This document shows positions 1 to 8,005 of a stretch of DNA of 60,901 bases, piece after piece (position 1 is the first letter of the stretch; every line of letters starts with the position of its first letter). The position numbers and the translations under genes were made by a program. The DNA comes from Dehalococcoidia bacterium (lineage in GTDB: Bacteria > Chloroflexota > Dehalococcoidia > Lucifugimonadales > UBA826). The DNA is taken from assembly GCA_029936675.1 (NCBI GenBank), contig JAPYSB010000011.1, forward strand, positions 1-60,901, in the 5' to 3' direction. Under the pieces are notes generated by a model. That model was not told the DNA's origin. It worked only from the letters and a program-made list of their open reading frames with translations, and did not search any database.

Positions 1-1
1 T

Positions 2-79
2 GAGTCTTGGGACATGCGTCCACAGGCCAATGGTAATATCGGCACTATCAACAACGTCAACTTGGTGATTATGAAGTAG
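2..79 (+). CDS. C-terminal end of an ABC transporter substrate-binding protein (partial)
   Basis: An open frame enters from the left edge and ends at TAG 77-79, giving about 25 residues (ending ...NVNLVIMK). The fragment has no diagnostic motif. Its place directly upstream of DppB- and DppC-type permeases suggests the tail of a family 5 (peptide/nickel) extracellular binding protein. A rho-independent terminator follows 20 bases after the stop. The assignment rests on context, because the body of the gene lies outside the window. Confidence 0.55.
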   Translation, partial: ESWDMRPQANGNIGTINNVNLVIMK

Positions 80-99
80 GTGCTGACCTAGAAAAAATG

Positions 100-133
100 A
101 ACGCCCCTTGTATTATGCAGGGGGCGTTTCTTT
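100..133 (+). terminator. Rho-independent terminator after the binding-protein gene
   Basis: A perfect 8-bp stem (AACGCCCC 100-107 with GGGGCGTT 121-128) with a 13-base loop ends in a T-rich run (TTTCTTT). It lies between the binding-protein stop and the permease genes. It would separate, or attenuate, permease expression relative to the binding protein, which is a common arrangement in ABC uptake operons. Confidence 0.8.
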
Positions 134-212
134 GTAGATTCAGGAGAGCCAACCCTCTCAACCTAGATTCCTTTGAATAGAAAACAGCTAATAAATATAG
201 AAATGGTTGGTA

Positions 213-299
213 GGGAGATAGTGAAAAACATACACTTCTCCCTCCTTGCCGAAGCCTTTGCCTAATTTAGCCGGGTCATTTAAAATCCACCAATGACCC
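213..299 (+). other. Two hairpins in the leader of the permease genes
   Basis: The 240-base gap before the permease start holds two inverted repeats. The first pairs GGGAGA (213-218) plus AGTG (220-223) with CACT (233-236) plus TCTCCC (237-242), with one bulged T. The second pairs GGGTCATT (273-280) with AATGACCC (292-299). Neither is followed by a T run, so they are not obvious terminators. They may be mRNA-stability hairpins or operators; the sequence does not decide. Confidence 0.4.
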
Positions 300-372
300 C
301 AAGCCTGTTAAGATGGCAAAATAAATTTAGACCGTTGCTGCAGCTGCGGAGTTTTTGGAAGGTGCTCTAAGG

Positions 373-1311
373 ATGATTACATTCCTGTTGAGGCGAATAG
401 TTTTTGCTTGTTTCGCTATGATCGGAGCAACCTTTATAACATTTGGACTTTCACGAGCAGCGGGTGATCCCCGCTACTTATACGCCCAAGAGGGCGGTTA
501 TGGAATTACCCCGGAACGCTGGGATGAACTTGGGCGCGAAATGGGGCTCGACAAACCACTGGTGTGGCAATACACGGTTTGGCTTGGAAATATTGTCAAA
601 GGTAATTGGCAAGATAGCCTACTTGATCGAAAGGATGTGTTTGGAAAGATCAAGGATAGGCTACCCCCAACGCTTAAATTCGCTTTAGCCTCATATATAT
701 TTGCGGGTGTCATTGGAATTCCATTGGGGGTACTGTCGGCTGTGAGCCGGGGTAGCCTATGGGATTATCTTGGCCGAGGCTTTGCTCTATTTGGGCAAGC
801 CCTACCGGTTTTTTGGGTGGGAATAATGCTGATTTTGATATTCTCGGTGAAACTGAGATGGTTACCGACAGGGACTCTGGGAGATGGGTTTTTCTCATGG
901 AAATATTACGTTCTACCAACTATAACGTTAGGATGGATTGCTGCCGCCACCTATCTCAGGCTTGTTAGATCTTCAATGCTGGAAATACTAGATTCAGAAT
1001 TCATTAAATTGGCTAGAGCTAAAGGTGTTAGTTACAACACTTTAATTTGGAAGCATGGTTTTAGGAATGCTTTGATAGCGCCTCTGACATTCTCCAGCCT
1101 ACTGCTTACGGGTTTCATAACTGGTGCTGTTGTGACTGAGACTATATTTGCCATACCAGGACTAGGAAGGCTTGCCTACCAGGCGATAAATAACAATGAC
1201 TTTCCGATTATGGTGGGAGTGGTGCTGGTTTGGACCGCACTTTACGTTACGATGAACTTTTTTACAGACATGATTTACGCATTAGTAGATCCAAGAATTC
1301 GATACACCTAG
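373..1311 (+). CDS. dppB: Peptide-type ABC transporter permease, DppB family
   Basis: This is an inner-membrane subunit of an oligopeptide/dipeptide/nickel-class ABC importer. The protein (312 aa) starts with the usual short cytoplasmic end and first membrane segment (FLLRR...), followed by a periplasmic region to about residue 95 and a five-helix permease domain. The EAA loop that contacts the ATPase is at about residues 209-235 (EFIKLARAKG...). I chose ATG 373, which has GGAAGG ten bases upstream; an in-frame TTG at 355 lacks a good ribosome site. It is followed nine bases later by the DppC-type partner. The matching ATPases are 5.6 kb away on the other strand. The true substrate is unknown. 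Confidence 0.9.
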   Translation: MITFLLRRIVFACFAMIGATFITFGLSRAAGDPRYLYAQEGGYGITPERWDELGREMGLDKPLVWQYTVWLGNIVKGNWQDSLLDRKDVFGKIKDRLPPTLKFALASYIFAGVIGIPLGVLSAVSRGSLWDYLGRGFALFGQALPVFWVGIMLILIFSVKLRWLPTGTLGDGFFSWKYYVLPTITLGWIAAATYLRLVRSSMLEILDSEFIKLARAKGVSYNTLIWKHGFRNALIAPLTFSSLLLTGFITGAVVTETIFAIPGLGRLAYQAINNNDFPIMVGVVLVWTALYVTMNFFTDMIYALVDPRIRYT

Positions 1312-1320
1312 GATTAAAAG

Positions 1321-2406
1321 ATGGCACAGGTAGAATTATCAGAAGACCTTCTAAAGAAGATTGGCGCTGAGAAAGGTACCTTTGGAGAGATCTGGAGCTT
1401 CATAAGAAGATGGCCGATTATCCCCTTGTTTCTTTTGGCGTTGCTTATATTTACAGGAGTTTTTGCTGATTTACTAGCCCCACATGATCCTCTTATTGCT
1501 AGACCAGACAATAGGAACATCCCTCCAGTTTGGGAAACGTCGATCGTGCTTAATATTAAAAGTGGTTCCGACCCTTTGGTTTTTCCAGACCCGGTTGATA
1601 AACCCATTGAAGAGGCTATGCTTCAATACGGCATAACTCCCACCTTGGAAAATACTGTAAACCAGGAAGCTGTAGAAGAGGCTTTCAAAGAGGCAGGGTA
1701 TTTGGCCAAAGTTAAGTGGGCTAGCTGGGATCATATACTTGGTGGGGATAACATAGGCAGGGATCTCTTAAGCCGAATCATTCATGGTGCTAGAGTATCT
1801 CTTGTTGTTGTGTCAGTAGCTTTGGTATTTGGGCTCCTCATCGGGGTATCAATGGGATTGGTGGCAGGCTACTTCGGTGGCATGATAGATGAGATTATCA
1901 TGAGGGTGACGGATATATGGCTGGGATTGCCCTTCATACTGATTGCGATTGTGGCAGTTATAGCATTCGGGCAGACTTTTACGATTTTGATTATTTTGTT
2001 GGGAATACTCTCCTGGACTCCTTTCGTAAGAAATGTACGGGGTGAGGTGCTCAGCCTAAAAACTAGAGATTATGTGTCCTTGGCAAAGGTTGCAGGGTGT
2101 TCCACATTCAGAATACTGGTATGGCACATTCTTCCGGGAACCATAAACACCATCATTGTGATTGCAACTCTTCGAGTAGGGCAGCTTATATTAACCGAGG
2201 CAATACTGAGTTTCCTAGGCGCTGGAATCCCGCCGCCTACGCCTGCTTGGGGTGCCATGGTTAACGATGGAAGACCATATATCAATGATGCGTGGTGGAT
2301 ATCATTTTTCCCAGGAGTAGCGATATTCCTAGTGGTTATGTCACTTAATTTCTTGGGGGACTGGTTAAGAGACAGATTGGATCCAAGGTTGAGACAGCTC
2401 AACTAA
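1321..2406 (+). CDS. dppC: Peptide-type ABC transporter permease, DppC family, with an enlarged periplasmic loop
   Basis: This is the second permease subunit of the importer (361 aa). Membrane segment 1 is at about residues 33-50, and the family motif LGGDNIGRDLLSR at 140-152 precedes the permease core. The EAA loop is at about 249-270. At 361 aa it is longer than E. coli DppC (about 300 aa). The extra length is an acidic stretch between segment 1 and the GRD motif (about residues 61-130), which probably sits outside the membrane and could contact the binding protein. It is the last gene of the + strand transport operon and is followed by a strong terminator. Confidence 0.9.
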   Translation: MAQVELSEDLLKKIGAEKGTFGEIWSFIRRWPIIPLFLLALLIFTGVFADLLAPHDPLIARPDNRNIPPVWETSIVLNIKSGSDPLVFPDPVDKPIEEAMLQYGITPTLENTVNQEAVEEAFKEAGYLAKVKWASWDHILGGDNIGRDLLSRIIHGARVSLVVVSVALVFGLLIGVSMGLVAGYFGGMIDEIIMRVTDIWLGLPFILIAIVAVIAFGQTFTILIILLGILSWTPFVRNVRGEVLSLKTRDYVSLAKVAGCSTFRILVWHILPGTINTIIVIATLRVGQLILTEAILSFLGAGIPPPTPAWGAMVNDGRPYINDAWWISFFPGVAIFLVVMSLNFLGDWLRDRLDPRLRQLN

Positions 2407-2423
2407 TAAATCAGGGAATATAG

Positions 2424-2461
2424 AAAAAGGAGCAAGGGTCTTAAACCTTGCTCCTTTTTCT
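2424..2461 (+). terminator. Strong rho-independent terminator after dppC
   Basis: A 14-bp perfect stem (AAAAAGGAGCAAGG 2424-2437 with CCTTGCTCCTTTTT 2446-2459) has an 8-base loop and a T tract built into the 3' arm. The A-rich 5' side could also let it work in the minus direction, but no minus-strand gene ends here. Confidence 0.9.
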
Positions 2462-2560
2462 ATTAATAAGTATCGAATCTGGTTTAGAGAGTGGTAAACT
2501 TCACAACTATCAAAGATACGTTAAGATAGTTAAAATTACCTTCCTGTAATGGAGCGAAAT

Positions 2561-3079
2561 ATGTTTACTATAAATAATAAGTTTATGACGCTTGTTCTTC
2601 TTATTGCTCTGCTAAGCCTTTTGGCTGCAGCCTGTGGTGTTAAATCAGGCAATAGAAGACCAGCAAGAGAAGATTCTGATAAAACGGGTGAGTTTCACAG
2701 GTCCCCAATCACTAGTAAGCTTGAAGAATTATCTGTTGATTTAGATAAAGCCGACGGTACCTGTAAGGCAACTCCTGGGGATCTGACTTCACCGGCTGCC
2801 GCTAGAGTTCGATTGGGTGTGCAACTCGTGGGTACTTCAGTAAAGGAAAACCTTACAAAATCCATTGAGATTGTAGGGGAAAAGAAGAACGCCAAATATG
2901 AAATTTCTGGTTTGACTATTAAGTCTGCTGGCGGTGCTTTAGACATAGGAACGTCTTCGTTAGCACTGGATTTGCAGTCCGGTTCAAGAAAAAATTACGA
3001 TTTTAATATTGGGGCTGCTGGAACTTATGATATTTTATGTGATGGCAGTAAGGTGGGCACTTTTACTGCTACAGAATAG
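2561..3079 (+). CDS. Small secreted lipoprotein of unknown function
   Basis: The protein (172 aa) starts with a lipoprotein signal peptide: a hydrophobic run followed by the lipobox LAAAC, with the lipidated Cys at residue 25. The rest has low similarity to anything I recognise. A Thr/Ser/Lys-rich segment leads into a C-terminal half rich in beta-type residues (about 75-172), perhaps one or two immunoglobulin-like sandwich domains. ATG 2561 is preferred because GGAG lies six bases upstream; an ATG at 2549 overlaps that ribosome site. It stands alone between two terminators. Function is unknown; exported location is well supported. Confidence 0.75.
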   Translation: MFTINNKFMTLVLLIALLSLLAAACGVKSGNRRPAREDSDKTGEFHRSPITSKLEELSVDLDKADGTCKATPGDLTSPAAARVRLGVQLVGTSVKENLTKSIEIVGEKKNAKYEISGLTIKSAGGALDIGTSSLALDLQSGSRKNYDFNIGAAGTYDILCDGSKVGTFTATE

Positions 3080-3114
3080 CGACAGTTTAAAAATAGACTG
3101 ATCTAAAGATAAGA

Positions 3115-3148
3115 CCCCTAGACTTCTCGTTAAGTGTAGGGGTTTTTT
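3115..3148 (+). terminator. Rho-independent terminator between the lipoprotein and propeller genes
   Basis: CCCCTA (3115-3120) pairs with TAGGGG (3137-3142), and the stem continues past one G-G mismatch through ACTT/AAGT to a CTCGTT loop. It ends in six T residues. It lies so close to the next start codon (ATG 3158) that the downstream ribosome site begins right after the T run, so the next gene may depend partly on read-through. Confidence 0.85.
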
Positions 3149-3157
3149 CGAGGAAAA

Positions 3158-5191
3158 ATGTACAAAATCACCAACTTGCTTTTAATAGCCATAATCACTT
3201 CTCTTTTTGTTAACATTTCCTTGTTAATAACGGATGGCCAGGTTGTCGAAGGAGTTTTATATGCAGCGATCATTCCCTCTTGGGCTGTGTATATCCTGGC
3301 TGCAGCGGTACCATTCTCAGTGGTGTTGTCGTCTCTTGTAACAGCGTTATTAATCAGAAAAAATGTCCCATCTACCCTTGATGTTCTAGATCAGCCTGAC
3401 AACATCATTGAGGTTACAACGCCAATGGTTGTTCCTGAACCGGGATCAACCCCAAAAGTAGCTGTTGAGCAACCTGGACGTGGCCCAATCCCGATTAATG
3501 TCCATGAAGTTTCGACAACCAGTCCGGCAAATTCAGAAGCCCCAATTTTTGTTCCAACCATATCTACATTTGAGGTTACAGAAAACCCTACGGATCTATT
3601 TTTCCATGAAGGAACTATATGGGTGGCCTCACAGGATGAGGATGGCATTGCCAATTATTCTATGGAAGGTGAATTGATTTATTCCATGCCACTTCACCCT
3701 TATCCCAATGCACTGGGCCATGACGGGGATGAGCTTTGGGTTGGAACCTACTTTGCTGTCAGAACCTTTGACTTAAAGGGTGGAATGGGCAGTGCCCCAG
3801 TTGAGCTTCGTCGACCAACGGATATGTTGTATGCAGGTAATGCAATGTGGATCGCGAATTCCGGAAGAGACGTTGTCACCATGGTGACTAAAGATAGACA
3901 AACCGTTAAGAATATTCAATCTGGGTCGAAACCACAAAAATTAACATTTGATGGTCAGCACATATGGGTGGTTAACAATGGAGATGATTCGATTTCCAAA
4001 ATAGATCAAGAAGGTAATTTGATTGGTACCTGGAATACTGGAGGAGGTGCAAGAGGCATCGCATTTGCTGAAAATCATATATGGGTAACCAATTCGCTTG
4101 ATGATACTTTAAGCCGATTCACTTTGTCAGGAGATAAAGTAGCCGATTACCCTACAGGAACTTTGCCTGGTGATGTTGTTTATGACGGGGAAGGAATTTG
4201 GGTAGCAAACCGTACAGACAAAACAGTCACAAAATATGGGATAGAGGGACAGCATTTGGGAACTTTTCATATTGGGAATACTCCTAACTCCCTTGCAACA
4301 GATGGTAAAGGCACTGTGTGGGCTGCGCATTCTACGGAAGGACTGGTATCAAAATTGGTAGTTGAGGATGTCACTATTTCCACCTATCCGGTTGGAAACG
4401 CCCCAGAACCAATAATATTTGATGGTGACAATTTATGGGTTGGAAATGCTCTATCCCATACCATTATGAAAATCGGGTTGGATGGACAACAGAAGGCTGT
4501 ATATGAATCGCATGGAAGAGAGCCTAATGCTCTTTTGTTCGATGGGGAAAATATATGGTCTGCCAATCAATTTGATCATAATGCGACCAGACTTTCACGT
4601 GACGGGGAACTTTTAGGTACCTACTCAGTTTCCACTCTACCGAGAACGCTTGCCTTTGATGGGGAAAATATATGGACTTCGGGATGTTGGGAAACTTTGT
4701 TGTACAGGCTAGACCTTGAAGGTAATTCGGTGTCTCCTGTAGAAACAGAGGGTGCTGGGCCCATAGTGTTGTTCTTTGATGGGAAAAATATCTGGGCTGC
4801 GAATGCCCATAGTGATACTGTTACCAAATTTAGCACAGAAGGGAACCCTGAAGGAAATTTTTCTGTCGGCGATGTTCCGATCGCATTTACAGAAGAAGGA
4901 GATAACATCTGGGTAGCGAATTGGAGAGAGCACACAGTATCTAAACTCTCGAAAACCGGTGAAGATTTAGGAAGATTCGATACGGGTAGACTACCCTACG
5001 GTATTGCATACGATGGAGAAAATATATGGACAGCCAATAGCATGGACGGAACCGTGACCAAACTTTCGCTAGATGGCGAAATATTGGCCACGTATCCTGT
5101 AGGCGCAGCACCCGCAAAAATAATCCCTGTGAATGGAGAAATTTGGATTACTTTAACGAGTGATGATTCTATAGTTAAGTTGACGCCTTAA
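3158..5191 (+). CDS. Membrane-anchored 14-blade beta-propeller protein (YVTN/NHL-like repeats)
   Basis: The protein is 677 aa. Two hydrophobic segments at about residues 5-27 and 36-66 anchor it to the membrane. A Pro/Thr/Ser-rich linker runs to about 140. From there to the end are 14 repeats of about 38 residues with the core (FDG)ENIW-V/T-AN...TVTKLS..G. I count 14 copies of the I/L/V/M-W-x-x signature, from IWVASQ to IWITLT. Fourteen blades fit two seven-blade propellers side by side, which is an inference. Such repeats usually mediate protein or ligand binding outside the cell. No catalytic motif is visible. GAGGA just upstream supports the ATG at 3158. Confidence 0.8.
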   Translation: MYKITNLLLIAIITSLFVNISLLITDGQVVEGVLYAAIIPSWAVYILAAAVPFSVVLSSLVTALLIRKNVPSTLDVLDQPDNIIEVTTPMVVPEPGSTPKVAVEQPGRGPIPINVHEVSTTSPANSEAPIFVPTISTFEVTENPTDLFFHEGTIWVASQDEDGIANYSMEGELIYSMPLHPYPNALGHDGDELWVGTYFAVRTFDLKGGMGSAPVELRRPTDMLYAGNAMWIANSGRDVVTMVTKDRQTVKNIQSGSKPQKLTFDGQHIWVVNNGDDSISKIDQEGNLIGTWNTGGGARGIAFAENHIWVTNSLDDTLSRFTLSGDKVADYPTGTLPGDVVYDGEGIWVANRTDKTVTKYGIEGQHLGTFHIGNTPNSLATDGKGTVWAAHSTEGLVSKLVVEDVTISTYPVGNAPEPIIFDGDNLWVGNALSHTIMKIGLDGQQKAVYESHGREPNALLFDGENIWSANQFDHNATRLSRDGELLGTYSVSTLPRTLAFDGENIWTSGCWETLLYRLDLEGNSVSPVETEGAGPIVLFFDGKNIWAANAHSDTVTKFSTEGNPEGNFSVGDVPIAFTEEGDNIWVANWREHTVSKLSKTGEDLGRFDTGRLPYGIAYDGENIWTANSMDGTVTKLSLDGEILATYPVGAAPAKIIPVNGEIWITLTSDDSIVKLTP

Positions 5192-5223
5192 AAGCAGGAT
5201 TAACATAGGCAAGAGGTTGATTA

Positions 5224-6015
5224 ATGTTTCACATGATCGATGAGCAAGGAAGTTCCGCCTGGGCTGGAATATGCGATCTGATTTATCTCGATAGAAGAGA
5301 TGATATTGGTTATTATTTAGACCAGGCTTCCTCAAAAGGCTCTTCAATTCTAGAAATTGGTTGTTCAACAGGACGTATCACAGAATTACTTGCAGATTTC
5401 GGGAAGGAAGTACATGCTGTGGATCCATCCTCAGAAATGTTATCTATTGCCAAAAAAAAGATTGAAAAACTATCGAATCCAGGACAAGTTTCGTTTAGTG
5501 AATCACCTTTGCCGGATCTTAAACTAACTTCCGATAGAAAATTTTCCTTAGCTATCGTTCCATCGTCGGCATTTATGTCTATTCTTTCACCAGAGGACCA
5601 ACAAAAATTTCTACATAATGTGAGACGCTATCTTAGCCCTGCTGGAAAACTTATTATTGAAATGAAAGTCCCAGACCCGGACGTAATTTTGGGCGACCCA
5701 GCAACTCTTTATCACCTTATGGATATAAATAATGACTATGATGGTGGGAAATTAATTTTCTACCATCATAGGGATTATGATGACTACGAACAAATTGGTG
5801 ATTCAAAGGTTGTAGTGGAATTTGTTGATAGGGATGGAATTGTTGTTCAAAAGGTTGTTCATGATATATCTTTCCGATATACGTTCAGGTGGGAAATGTA
5901 TCATTTACTTCGTATTTGTGGATTCGAAATATTATCCCTACATGGGGATTTTGACGGGAATGATTTTGACGAAGAAAGCGATAGTATGATCTGGGTTGCT
6001 GGTTCTAGATCCTGA
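5224..6015 (+). CDS. Class I SAM-dependent methyltransferase
   Basis: The 263-aa protein has a Rossmann-type methyltransferase core. Motif I is EIGCSTG (about residues 44-50), and the acidic residue that binds the SAM ribose is in AVDPSS (Asp67). The post-motif region with YLSPAGKLIIE (about 135-150) is typical of small-molecule methyltransferases. The C-terminal part (190-263) is beta-rich and family-specific. AGAGG seven bases upstream supports the ATG. It is 32 bases after the propeller gene with no terminator, so the two may be co-transcribed. The methyl acceptor cannot be told from the sequence. Confidence 0.82.
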   Translation: MFHMIDEQGSSAWAGICDLIYLDRRDDIGYYLDQASSKGSSILEIGCSTGRITELLADFGKEVHAVDPSSEMLSIAKKKIEKLSNPGQVSFSESPLPDLKLTSDRKFSLAIVPSSAFMSILSPEDQQKFLHNVRRYLSPAGKLIIEMKVPDPDVILGDPATLYHLMDINNDYDGGKLIFYHHRDYDDYEQIGDSKVVVEFVDRDGIVVQKVVHDISFRYTFRWEMYHLLRICGFEILSLHGDFDGNDFDEESDSMIWVAGSRS

Positions 6016-6038
6016 CTATCGTTGATCACAAGGTGGAA

Positions 6039-6875
6039 TCATTCTGATTCTAAAGCCCCTGCGAGGTCGATATCGCGTTTCAAAGATGGGTCGATGCTCA
6101 TCGCCTTCTCAAATTGAGAAACTGCCTCTCCTGTATTTTTAGAGGCCATATAGGCTAGACCCAAATTATAGATAGTGGCTGAGTTTCCAGGATCTAGTTT
6201 AGTGGCTGTATTTAAATGCAAAATAGCATCATTGAATTTCCCTAAATGATATAGCGAAATCCCTTTGTATGAATGAGGTATTGGGTCTGTAGGATTCTCT
6301 TCGATCGCGGAGGTAGCCCTGGCTAAAGCAGATGTGTATTTTCGTGAATGAATGTCTTCATAGGCTTTTGTGAGGTTACTATAGTAGTCCCCAAACGATA
6401 TTTCTCTGGCAACATTAAAGTTTTTTATTGCTTCTGTGAACATATCCATTTCGCCATAAGAGTTCCCAAGATATAAATATAGATCCGCATTATTAGGCTC
6501 TAATTCAATTGCTCTTGAGAAATCTTGTAGGGCATTTTGAAAAGCTCCTATTCGGTAATAGCAAGATCCTCTTGAAGACCAGGCCTGGGTTATTTGGGAA
6601 TCTTGGTCGATTATCGCTGAATAATCCGATATAGCTTTTTCAAATTCAGAATTGCTTTCCCGAATTTGACCTCTTAACAGGAAAGCCTCTGTAAAACTTT
6701 CATTTGTTTGTATTACTTCCGTGAGTAGTTGCTCTGCTTCTTCAAGGTAACCTTGGGTTCGGTATTTCTTAGCCTGATTTAATTGTGCTTCAAAGTTTGG
6801 GGAATCACATGCCAAGAAAAGGAACAACATAACAAAAAATAAAAACGAGGAATAGAAAATACCGGGTGATGGCAC
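6039..6875 (-). CDS. TPR-repeat protein, probably exported
   Basis: The protein has a hydrophobic N-terminal segment (FLFFVMLFLFLAC) followed by about seven tetratricopeptide repeats. Examples are AEQLLTEVIQ, AWSSRGSCYYRIGAFQNAL and IYNLGLAYMASKNTGEAV. TPRs form helical scaffolds for protein binding. The start is uncertain. The frame is open upstream to 6998, inside the ATPase gene that precedes it, but GTG 6875 puts the hydrophobic segment at the N-terminus as a signal peptide. The lipobox-like FLAC is weak. It follows the ATPase gene closely and is probably co-transcribed with it. Confidence 0.72.
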   Translation of the reverse strand: MPSPGIFYSSFLFFVMLFLFLACDSPNFEAQLNQAKKYRTQGYLEEAEQLLTEVIQTNESFTEAFLLRGQIRESNSEFEKAISDYSAIIDQDSQITQAWSSRGSCYYRIGAFQNALQDFSRAIELEPNNADLYLYLGNSYGEMDMFTEAIKNFNVAREISFGDYYSNLTKAYEDIHSRKYTSALARATSAIEENPTDPIPHSYKGISLYHLGKFNDAILHLNTATKLDPGNSATIYNLGLAYMASKNTGEAVSQFEKAMSIDPSLKRDIDLAGALESE

Positions 6876-6945
6876 CAGCCTGGGATATAAATTTTGCGGT
6901 GCAAACGTTAACTTACCTGATTGCACCACAAAAAATGTCGAGCAG

Positions 6946-7971
6946 TTATCTTTCCCTTGGGAACCAATAGCAGCCGTATTCGTCGGCACAATGAGCACAG
7001 TGAGCTGTCTGATGGCCGGGAGCTACAACTTTGGTAACAAGTTCATTCTCGTTACATAACGGGTCTGGTTCCGGACATAGCGGAGCATAACTGCAGCAAG
7101 ATGGCGGGTCGATTGGTGAAGGAACCTCACCTTCCAATAGTAGCTCTTTTTTTTGATCATCAGGATGATACGGAAGCGCTGCGCCAATCAATGCCTGAGT
7201 ATATGGGTGTGTTGGGGTGTTAAATAATTGATCGGTTGAAGCCTCTTCAACTAATTTACCTAAGTACATAACGCCCATTTTGTCGCACATGTATCTTACG
7301 GTGGCCAAATGGTGGGCGATTAGGAGGTAGGTGAGCCCATGTTCTTTTTGTAGATCCATTAGCAGGTTCATTATTTGGGCTCTAATAGAAACGTCCAAAG
7401 CTGAAACTGGCTCATCCAACACAATAAGTTTTGGATTTAATGCTAGGGATCTTGCAACACCAATCCTTTGTCTTTGCCCACCTGAAAATTCGTGGGGGTA
7501 TAGCTCGGCTTGGTATTGTTGCAGTCCTACTTCTTCCAAGATATCTCCAACCTTGGTATGAATCTCACCCCTAGTCATTGTTGTGTTTACCTCAAGAGGT
7601 TCTGCAATAATGCTTTCTACTCTCATTCGCGGGTTCAAAGAGGCCCAGGGGTCTTGAAACACTGCCTGTACACTAGATTTGTAGTATTTTCTTGCATCTT
7701 TGTCCGCATTTATAGCGTCCTTTCCTTCGAAAAATATTTCCCCTTCAGTCGGTTCTTCCAGCATAAGGACCATTTTCGCAGTTGTGGATTTACCACACCC
7801 AGATTCCCCAACTAACCCGTAGGTGGTGCCGGGTTCTATGGTTAGACTTATTCCGTCTACCGCTTTTAGAAATTCTTTCTTGCCTCTCAGAGAACCGAAC
7901 ATTCCACCGCCGACTTGGAAATGTTTCTTGAGATTTCTAATCTCCAGTAAAGCCCCATTTTCACTTGTCAT
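6946..7971 (-). CDS. dppF: Peptide-type ABC transporter ATPase, DppF/OppF family
   Basis: This is one of two ATPases that power the importer. Visible motifs are Walker A (GESGCGKST, about 55-63), the signature FSGGQRQR (about 161-168), Walker B (LIVLDEP, about 182-188) and the switch histidine in LIAHHL. The C-terminal oligopeptide/dipeptide-type extension has a Cys-rich stretch (CCSYAPLC, PLC, HCAHC, GC), as in family members that bind an Fe-S cluster. ATG 7971 has AAAGAGG six bases upstream; the in-frame TTG at 7977 is less likely. It lies 34 bases after its DppD-type partner. Confidence 0.9.
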   Translation of the reverse strand: MTSENGALLEIRNLKKHFQVGGGMFGSLRGKKEFLKAVDGISLTIEPGTTYGLVGESGCGKSTTAKMVLMLEEPTEGEIFFEGKDAINADKDARKYYKSSVQAVFQDPWASLNPRMRVESIIAEPLEVNTTMTRGEIHTKVGDILEEVGLQQYQAELYPHEFSGGQRQRIGVARSLALNPKLIVLDEPVSALDVSIRAQIMNLLMDLQKEHGLTYLLIAHHLATVRYMCDKMGVMYLGKLVEEASTDQLFNTPTHPYTQALIGAALPYHPDDQKKELLLEGEVPSPIDPPSCCSYAPLCPEPDPLCNENELVTKVVAPGHQTAHCAHCADEYGCYWFPRER

Positions 7972-8005
7972 ATTCAACCTCTTTCCATTTATTTAAATTC
8001 AGAAT

